From the NCBI GenBank assembly GCA_023448955.1, contig JAEXJU010000226.1:1-6026 (forward strand): DNA of 6,026 nucleotides, given 5' to 3'. Below are positions 1 to 4,316 of the stretch, in pieces. Each line of letters opens with the position of its first letter. Positions within the stretch are counted from its first letter, which is position 1. The notes below the pieces were generated by a model. That model did not search any database. It had not been told where the DNA came from and saw only the letters and a program-made list of their open reading frames with translations. The translations under genes and the position numbers were made by a program. This stretch comes from Bacteroidota bacterium (GTDB taxonomy: Bacteria; Bacteroidota; Bacteroidia; Flavobacteriales; Weeksellaceae).

Positions 1-825
1 TTACGAGACTATGCCCTCGACCAGATTTTTGGAAAATTGAGAAAAAGTGGGGTTGGAAACCATAGAACCAAAAAAAGCGGAGTCGGTGACGAAAAAGATG
101 GAGAAAACCGAAGTTTCCAGTTTGGTGATGACCTTGCAACGGTCAATCTAACGGAAAGTATCAAGAATGCACAGATTAACAACGGTATTTCAGATTTAAG
201 GTTAACGGAAAACGACCTCATCGTAGAAGAAACCAAACACAAAGCGCAGATGAGCACGGTTTTGATGATTGACATCAGCCACTCGATGATTTTGTATGGT
301 GAAGATAGGATTACGCCTGCGAAAAAAGTAGCAATGGCTTTGGTAGAACTTATCAAGAGAAAATATCCTAAAGATTCCATTGACATTATTGTTTTCGGGA
401 ATGATGCGTGGCCGATCCAGATTAAGGATTTGCCGTATCTTCAAGTCGGGCCTTATCATACCAATACGGTTGCCGGACTGGAACTGGCGATGGATATTCT
501 CCGAAGAAAAAGAAATACAAACAAACAAATCTTTATGATTACCGACGGGAAACCAAGCTGTCTGAAGCTTCCAACCGGCGAATATTATATGAACAGCGTC
601 GGTCTCGATGAAAAAATAGTCTCCGAATGTCTCAACAGAGCTGCACAAGCCAGAAAACTGAAAATTCCGATTACCACTTTTATGATTGCACAAGACCCTT
701 ATCTGAGACAATTTGTGAAAGCCTTCACGGCTCAGAATAAAGGAAAAGCTTTCTTAACAGGACTTTCAGGTTTGGGACAAATGATATTTGAAGATTACGA
801 GAAAAACAGAATTAAAAGGATTTGA
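1..825 (+). CDS. vWA (MIDAS) domain protein, 5'-partial, partner of a MoxR/ChlI-type ATPase
   Basis: The reading frame is open from base 1, so the N-terminus lies outside the window; 274 residues are visible, ending in TGA. A TTG at 37 could be taken as a start, but the codons before it (beginning LRDYALDQIFGK) read as part of the same protein. After a charged linker (visible residues 14-45) comes a von Willebrand A fold from about residue 82. Its metal-ion-dependent adhesion site is intact: DISHS at 91-95, a Thr in HTNT at 153-156 and ITDGK at 180-184. There is no signal peptide or membrane segment in the visible part, so a cytoplasmic protein is likely. In the family, such proteins bind a divalent metal and work with a MoxR or ChlI/BchI-like AAA+ ATPase, and one is encoded next on the same strand. 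The magnesium-chelatase D subunit is a distant relative, but nothing here suggests chlorophyll or cobalamin synthesis. Family call is firm; the cellular role is not known. The linker contains KSGVG twice, at 15-19 and 25-29. Confidence 0.9.
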   Translation, partial: LRDYALDQIFGKLRKSGVGNHRTKKSGVGDEKDGENRSFQFGDDLATVNLTESIKNAQINNGISDLRLTENDLIVEETKHKAQMSTVLMIDISHSMILYGEDRITPAKKVAMALVELIKRKYPKDSIDIIVFGNDAWPIQIKDLPYLQVGPYHTNTVAGLELAMDILRRKRNTNKQIFMITDGKPSCLKLPTGEYYMNSVGLDEKIVSECLNRAAQARKLKIPITTFMIAQDPYLRQFVKAFTAQNKGKAFLTGLSGLGQMIFEDYEKNRIKRI

Positions 826-983
826 AAGAAGATTCAAGAATCAAGGCAAAAGATAAAAATTAACTACTGAAAGAATTTCAACTACAAGCACAAAACTTTT
901 TATTAATGCAGAATGCAAAAGACTTTATCAAAATTTTACAGCTCAATTTTTTAACTTTTGAAAAGCTAAATTTCCAAGTATTT

Positions 984-1000
984 CTTTTGTGACTTTTGTG
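984..1000. repeat. Short 9-bp-period tandem repeat upstream of the ATPase gene
   Basis: CTTTTGTG occurs twice, at 984-991 and 993-1000, separated by one A, in the 199-bp gap between the vWA and ATPase genes. The ATPase ATG follows 24 bp later, preceded by an A/T-only stretch with no Shine-Dalgarno sequence, as is usual in Bacteroidota. I recall similar CTTTTGTGACTTTTGTGG-like strings from intergenic regions of flavobacterial genomes, but cannot verify this here. The rest of the gap (826-983) is very AT-rich; I see no open reading frame, RNA gene or convincing terminator in it. A clean Bacteroidota promoter (TTTG, then TAnnTTTG) was looked for and not found; the nearest are TAACTTTTG at 952-960 (one base too long) and GACTTTTG at 991-998 (one mismatch). 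Confidence 0.4.
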
Positions 1001-1024
1001 GTTTATTAAATTATATTATTAAAA

Positions 1025-2488
1025 ATGAAAAACGATACAACATTCAAAGAATTAAAAAAATCGGGATACGCAGATAAAACGATCAATCAGGAAATACAAG
1101 CGAACCTGATTTCAAAAATCAAAGCCAAAGAACCAGTTTTTGAAGGACTTTGGGGTTACGAGGATACTGTAATTCCACAATTGAAAAAGGCGATTTTGGC
1201 AGGACATCACATCAATCTTTTAGGATTGCGTGGGCAGGCAAAAACCCGAATTGCCAGAAGTATAGTCAATCTTCTGGACGAATATATGCCCATAGTGAAA
1301 GGTTCCGAAATCAATGACAGTCCGTTTCACCCGATTTCAAAATTCGCAAGAGATTTGATTGCGGAGTTGGGTGACGAAACACCAATTTCCTGGGTTCATC
1401 GTTCAGAAAGATTCTTTGAAAAATTGGCAACTCCAGATGTGAACGTGGCGGATTTGATCGGAGATATTGATCCAATTAAAGCAGCCACTTTGAAATTGCC
1501 TTATTCCGACGAACGTGTTTTACATTACGGCATGATTCCAAGAGCGAACCGCTCAATTTTTGTATTGAACGAATTGCCGGATCTGCAGGCGAGAATTCAG
1601 GTGTCTTTATTTATTATTTTGCAGGAAGGCGATGTTCAGATTAGAGGTTTCCAGTTGAGAATGCCGTTGGACATCCAGTTTGTGTTTACAGCCAATCCTG
1701 AAGATTATACGAACCGAGGAAGTATTGTAACGCCTTTAAAAGACAGAATAGGTTCTCAGATCTTCACCCATTATCCAAAAACTGTAGCATTGGCGAGACA
1801 AATCACCGAACAGGAAGCATTGATTTCTGACGATGATAAAGCCAAAATACAGGTTCCTGATTTGGCAAGAAATCTTTTGGAAGAAGTCGCTTTTGCAGCC
1901 AGAGAAAGTGAATACGTTGATGCGAAAAGCGGTGTGAGTGCACGTCTGACAATCAGCGCAATGGAAAATCTGATTGCCGCTGCAAAACTTAGATTATTAG
2001 AATCTGGCTCAGAAAAAACCAACATTCGTCTGATAGATTTTATGTCAATAATTCCATCGATTACGGGTAAAATCGAATTGGTTTATGAAGGCGAGCAGGA
2101 AGGTGCAGACTTTGTCGCCAAAATCCTGATTGACGATGCTGTGATGACACAATTTGAAAGCCTTTTCCCAAGAGTTCCAAAACTGGAAAAAGAAGGTCTG
2201 AAAAATGCGTACACCGACATCATCCAATGGTTCAATAAAAATCACTTGGAATTGAATTACGCCGATACAGATCAAGAATTTTACAACAGACTCAACATTA
2301 TTAAACCACTAACGACACTGATTGAAGATAATGTTCCAGACTTGGATGAAGCCGATAAAAACTTTTGCAAAGAGTTAGTTCTTTGGGCTCTTACTATCAG
2401 CAAAAAACTGGATAAGTCCGAGAATGCTTCGGCATTTAGTTTCGAGTCGGTGGGAATAGGTCAGTTTTTCAGAAATAAAACGAACTGA
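1025..2488 (+). CDS. MoxR/ChlI-type AAA+ ATPase (magnesium-chelatase-like)
   Basis: A complete 487-residue AAA+ protein with no signal peptide or membrane segment, so presumably cytoplasmic. Motifs in order: Walker A GLRGQAKT at 67-74, with Ala where the last Gly of GxxGxGKT usually stands; Walker B IFVLNELPDL at 178-187, with Asn-Glu in place of Asp-Glu; sensor 1 TANPED at 222-227; an arginine-finger region KDRIGSQ at 239-245; and sensor 2 around GVSARLT at 303-309 (Arg307). The N-E Walker B and the overall order fit the MoxR/ChlI helix-2-insert clade. The ~180 residues after the ATPase core are family-specific and unrecognised as a named domain. These ATPases form rings that use ATP to remodel protein partners together with a vWA protein, which here lies 199 bp upstream on the same strand. 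The start is ATG at 1025, the first Met of the frame; the region before it is AAA/T-rich without a Shine-Dalgarno sequence. It may be called magnesium chelatase or sigma-54-interacting regulator by similarity; neither function is supported by the context. Confidence 0.9.
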   Translation: MKNDTTFKELKKSGYADKTINQEIQANLISKIKAKEPVFEGLWGYEDTVIPQLKKAILAGHHINLLGLRGQAKTRIARSIVNLLDEYMPIVKGSEINDSPFHPISKFARDLIAELGDETPISWVHRSERFFEKLATPDVNVADLIGDIDPIKAATLKLPYSDERVLHYGMIPRANRSIFVLNELPDLQARIQVSLFIILQEGDVQIRGFQLRMPLDIQFVFTANPEDYTNRGSIVTPLKDRIGSQIFTHYPKTVALARQITEQEALISDDDKAKIQVPDLARNLLEEVAFAARESEYVDAKSGVSARLTISAMENLIAAAKLRLLESGSEKTNIRLIDFMSIIPSITGKIELVYEGEQEGADFVAKILIDDAVMTQFESLFPRVPKLEKEGLKNAYTDIIQWFNKNHLELNYADTDQEFYNRLNIIKPLTTLIEDNVPDLDEADKNFCKELVLWALTISKKLDKSENASAFSFESVGIGQFFRNKTN

Positions 2489-2532
2489 TTATAATGATAT
2501 TAATGTAATGTGAGTTCGAGATACGAAATTTG

Positions 2533-2555
2533 TAAATTAATTGATAATTAATTTA
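2533..2555. repeat. AT-only hairpin within the left arm of the composite element
   Basis: TAAATTAATT at 2533-2542 and AATTAATTTA at 2546-2555 are perfect inverted arms around the loop GAT. There is no counterpart in the right arm. The left arm (2520-2574) is about 30 bp longer than the right arm (2691-2714), and this hairpin accounts for most of the excess. Confidence 0.65.
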
Positions 2556-2574
2556 TTGCGTTTTATCAATAGAT

Positions 2575-2590
2575 TCGGGCTTTAGCCCGA
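2575..2590. repeat. Left flanking hairpin of the composite element
   Basis: TCGGGCT and AGCCCGA form a perfect 7-bp inverted repeat around TT. It is the mirror partner of the hairpin at 2675-2690; the two midpoints are equidistant from the centre of the element. Confidence 0.75.
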
Positions 2591-2606
2591 TGTAAAGATT
2601 GAAGTC

Positions 2607-2657
2607 AAAATGGGCTTAAGCCAAAAATTAAAGATATTTTTGGCTTAAGCCTATTTT
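2607..2657. repeat. Central long hairpin of the composite element
   Basis: Two 22-base arms (2607-2628 and 2636-2657) are complementary at 21 positions around the 7-base loop TAAAGAT; the single exception can pair as G-U. The inner 16 bp, containing GGCTTAAGCC followed by AAAAAT, are perfectly complementary. GGCTTAAGCC is itself a 10-bp palindrome, so each arm is also self-complementary. Because A-runs and T-runs flank the stem, RNA from either strand could fold here, and weak bidirectional termination of the convergent genes is possible; that function is inference. Confidence 0.8.
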
Positions 2658-2674
2658 TATATCCACCATCAAAA

Positions 2675-2690
2675 ATGGGCTAAAGCCCAT
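2675..2690. repeat. Right flanking hairpin of the composite element
   Basis: ATGGGCT and AGCCCAT form a perfect 7-bp inverted repeat around AA. Read on the minus strand its core is GGGCTTTAGCCC, identical to the core of the hairpin at 2575-2590. Confidence 0.75.
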
Positions 2691-2736
2691 TGCTATTGGT
2701 ATTTCAATTTTAAATCGAACTCACTATTAATCAAAT

Positions 2737-2770
2737 AACCTCAGCCGACTGGTCTGAGGTTCAGTTTTTC
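2737..2770 (+). terminator. Likely intrinsic terminator for the plus-strand vWA/ATPase genes
   Basis: AACCTCAG at 2737-2744 and CTGAGGTT at 2754-2761 form a perfect 8-bp stem. CC at 2745-2746 and GG at 2751-2752 can add two inner pairs with T2753 bulged, leaving a GACT loop. CAGTTTTTC follows, giving a run of five T's on the plus strand. On the minus strand the stem is followed only by TATTTGATT, so plus-strand use is favoured. The stem starts 248 bp after the ATPase stop, an unusually long distance explained by the repeat element between them. Call rests on stem quality and position. Confidence 0.65.
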
Positions 2771-2774
2771 GTAA

Positions 2775-2886
2775 TAGCCCCGATTGCAGTGCTAATCCTT
2801 TTTCCGAGAGGCAATGCCGAGCAAAAAGATTGACTTCGTCGAACCACTTCGTTAGGTTTGCAACGGAAAGCGGGATTAAGCTCCTA
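2775..2886. repeat. Structured flavobacterial-type intergenic repeat, possible RNA element
   Basis: The ends can pair: CCCG at 2779-2782 with CGGG at 2871-2874, and AGC at 2776-2778 with GCT at 2880-2882 across a bulge of five bases. Between them are further inverted repeats: GATTGC at 2782-2787 with GC plus AATC at 2791-2797; CTTTTT at 2798-2803 with AAAAAG at 2823-2828, enclosing GGC-AAT-GCC at 2810-2818; and AACC at 2842-2845 with GGTT at 2855-2858. The combination of AGCCCCGAT, CTTTTT...AAAAAGAT, CGGAAAGCGGGA and AGCTCCTA matches a sequence I remember as recurring between genes of many flavobacteria. Its function is unknown to me; the Rfam motif Flavo-1 is a possible identity that I cannot confirm. 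It ends 7 bp from the stop codon of the minus-strand outer-membrane gene, so it may form the 3' end of that transcript. Which strand is the functional RNA cannot be decided here. Confidence 0.55.
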
Positions 2887-2893
2887 AAAATAT

Positions 2894-4297
2894 TTAGAAC
2901 TGTCCGCCGCCCAAAGCTCTGTAAAACTCGGTCACCGCCTGCAACTGTTGAAGTTTATCATTGACTCCAGCTAATTTTGCGGCTAACAATGATTGTTCAG
3001 AAGTCAGAACATTCACATAATTAGTGTTGGAAGAGTAAGTCAGCAATTCCTTATTAAACTCAAGTGCCTTCTCCAGAGATTGGATTTGCAGCTGTCTTGT
3101 TGCTTCCTTTTCCTTCGCTTTTTGATAAGACAATAAAGAGTTGGAAACCTCGGAACCAGCAGTTAACAATGTTTTTTCAAAAGTATAATATGCCTGCATT
3201 TTTCTGGCTTCCATTATTTTCACCTGTGCTTTTCTGTTGCCCATCTGGAAAATATTTTGTGTCAGCGTTCCGCCAGCTGTGTAAAACAGGGAATTAGTGA
3301 AAAAATCTTGCAAAGTTCTGGAAGACAGCCCTAAAGTTCCCGTTATATTGAGCGCAGGATAAACCTGAGCCATTGCTATATTTTTATTTTCAAATGCTTG
3401 ACGGAAGGATAATTCAGCGGCTTGAACATCCGGACGATTTTTCAGCAATGATGCCGGAATGCCTGTTTTAAGATCCGTATAAACCAGCTGAGAATCGATA
3501 GAATTTCTATCGATGGATTGCGGATTATCATTCATCAAAACATTTAATGAATTCTCAGTTTGTTGGATTTGTAGTTCAAGATCCGGAATGGTTAGCTGTG
3601 CAGAATAAAGATTTGCTCTGCTCTGCTCTACATCTGCTCCTGTAAGATAAGCAGCTTCCATTAATGCTTCTACCGTTTCCACATCTTTTTTCCTTAGCTC
3701 GATGGTTTGTTTCGTGATTTCCAATTGCTTGTCCAGCGAGATCAGCTGATAATAGAGATTTGCTGCCTGCGCAACCAATTGTGTCTGAACGGCACGTTTG
3801 GCCGCATCGGTCTGTAGGAAACCTGCGTAAGCTGATCTTTTAAGGGATTTGATCCTTCCCCAGATATCAACCTCCCAACCGGTGGAAATCCCCAATCTGT
3901 AAACCAATAAATCTGGCATTATAAAATTGCCGCCTTGCGCCGCCGCACTGTTTTTAGTTTCTGTGACAGAAGCTGTAGCATCTAAACTGGGAAGATTCTG
4001 TAACCTGGATTGTTTGAATACCGCATCGGCTTCCTGAATCCTGGCAACAGCAACTTTCAGGTCAAGATTATTCTCGATGGTTTTTTTAATTATAGTCTGA
4101 AGTTTGGCATCTGTGAAAATCTGATTCCAAGCAACATTGGCTGTAGAAATACTGTCATTACTGGTTTTCTGTCGAAAAAGATTATCCTGTCTGCTTTTTT
4201 CTATCTGGGGATCCTGATAGGTATCCGTTACTTTACAAGAGTAAAAGAAACCCGCGATACCAGCCAACAGAACTAAATTTATGATTTTAATTTTCAT
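2894..4297 (-). CDS. TolC/OprM-type outer-membrane efflux lipoprotein
   Basis: A complete 467-residue protein, the usual length for NodT/OprM-type outer-membrane factors. It starts at ATG (4295-4297) with a lipoprotein signal: basic residues, a hydrophobic stretch and a FYSC lipobox with Cys21 as the lipidated residue. Family landmarks follow in order: WNQIFTDAKL near 57-66, WEVDIWGRI at 141-149, GIPASLLKNRPDVQAAE at 279-295, AMAQVYPALN at 308-317 and a C-terminal NYVNVLTSEQSLL region at 426-438. The two-repeat layout of a TolC fold (paired beta strands plus long periplasmic helices) fits. Three copies would form the outer-membrane channel and periplasmic tunnel that receives substrates from the RND pump. 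The gene begins 19 bp after the pump gene stops, so the two are very likely co-transcribed; the spacer is A/T-rich with no Shine-Dalgarno sequence. The substrate cannot be told from this protein. Confidence 0.95.
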   Translation of the reverse strand: MKIKIINLVLLAGIAGFFYSCKVTDTYQDPQIEKSRQDNLFRQKTSNDSISTANVAWNQIFTDAKLQTIIKKTIENNLDLKVAVARIQEADAVFKQSRLQNLPSLDATASVTETKNSAAAQGGNFIMPDLLVYRLGISTGWEVDIWGRIKSLKRSAYAGFLQTDAAKRAVQTQLVAQAANLYYQLISLDKQLEITKQTIELRKKDVETVEALMEAAYLTGADVEQSRANLYSAQLTIPDLELQIQQTENSLNVLMNDNPQSIDRNSIDSQLVYTDLKTGIPASLLKNRPDVQAAELSFRQAFENKNIAMAQVYPALNITGTLGLSSRTLQDFFTNSLFYTAGGTLTQNIFQMGNRKAQVKIMEARKMQAYYTFEKTLLTAGSEVSNSLLSYQKAKEKEATRQLQIQSLEKALEFNKELLTYSSNTNYVNVLTSEQSLLAAKLAGVNDKLQQLQAVTEFYRALGGGQF

Positions 4298-4316
4298 TGT
4301 TTTACGTTGATTTAAA

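Larger units (their letters stand above)
2510..2724. repeat. Composite inverted-repeat (MITE/REP-like) element
   Basis: The element is bounded by a perfect 10-bp inverted repeat, GTGAGTTCGA at 2510-2519 and TCGAACTCAC at 2715-2724. Inside, the block CAATAG, four bases, GGGCTTTAGCCC occurs at 2567-2588 and again inverted at 2677-2698; the midpoint of the pair is 2632.5. A central hairpin is centred at 2632. The element is therefore a long imperfect palindrome with several nested hairpins. No open reading frame of useful length is present, so if mobile it would depend on a transposase encoded elsewhere. TATTAAT occurs at 2498-2504 and 2725-2731, but the left copy is 5 bp away from the element, so it is only a weak target-duplication candidate. 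The GGGCTTTAGCCC palindromes look to me like a dispersed flavobacterial intergenic repeat; that is recollection, not a search result. It lies between convergent genes, where insertion is tolerated. Confidence 0.7.

Noticed and set aside
37..39. TTG as the start codon of the vWA gene
   Set aside because: The frame stays open to base 1 and the upstream codons look like family sequence; the gene is simply cut by the window edge.
9..386. 125-codon open frame on the minus strand over the start of the vWA gene
   Set aside because: It overlaps conserved vWA coding sequence, and its Ser/Pro/Leu/Phe-rich composition is what antisense of this region would give.
202..711. 169-codon open frame on the minus strand opposite the vWA gene
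   Set aside because: The plus strand encodes an unmistakable vWA domain with intact MIDAS across the same bases; the minus-strand translation has no recognisable motif.
955..965. CTTTTGAAAAG palindrome as an operator upstream of the ATPase gene
   Set aside because: Short A/T palindromes are expected by chance in such sequence, and there is no adjacent promoter or regulator gene to support it.
2567..2698. Repeated GGGCTTTAGCCC and GGCTTAAGCC units as a CRISPR array
   Set aside because: The units are palindromes in alternating orientation with unequal spacing and different cores, not direct repeats with uniform unique spacers, and no cas gene is present.
2461..2770. TCAGTTTTTC repeated exactly 300 bp apart (2461-2470 and 2761-2770)
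   Set aside because: The first copy is coding sequence at the end of the ATPase gene and the second is the terminator tail; the flanks do not match, so this is likely chance.
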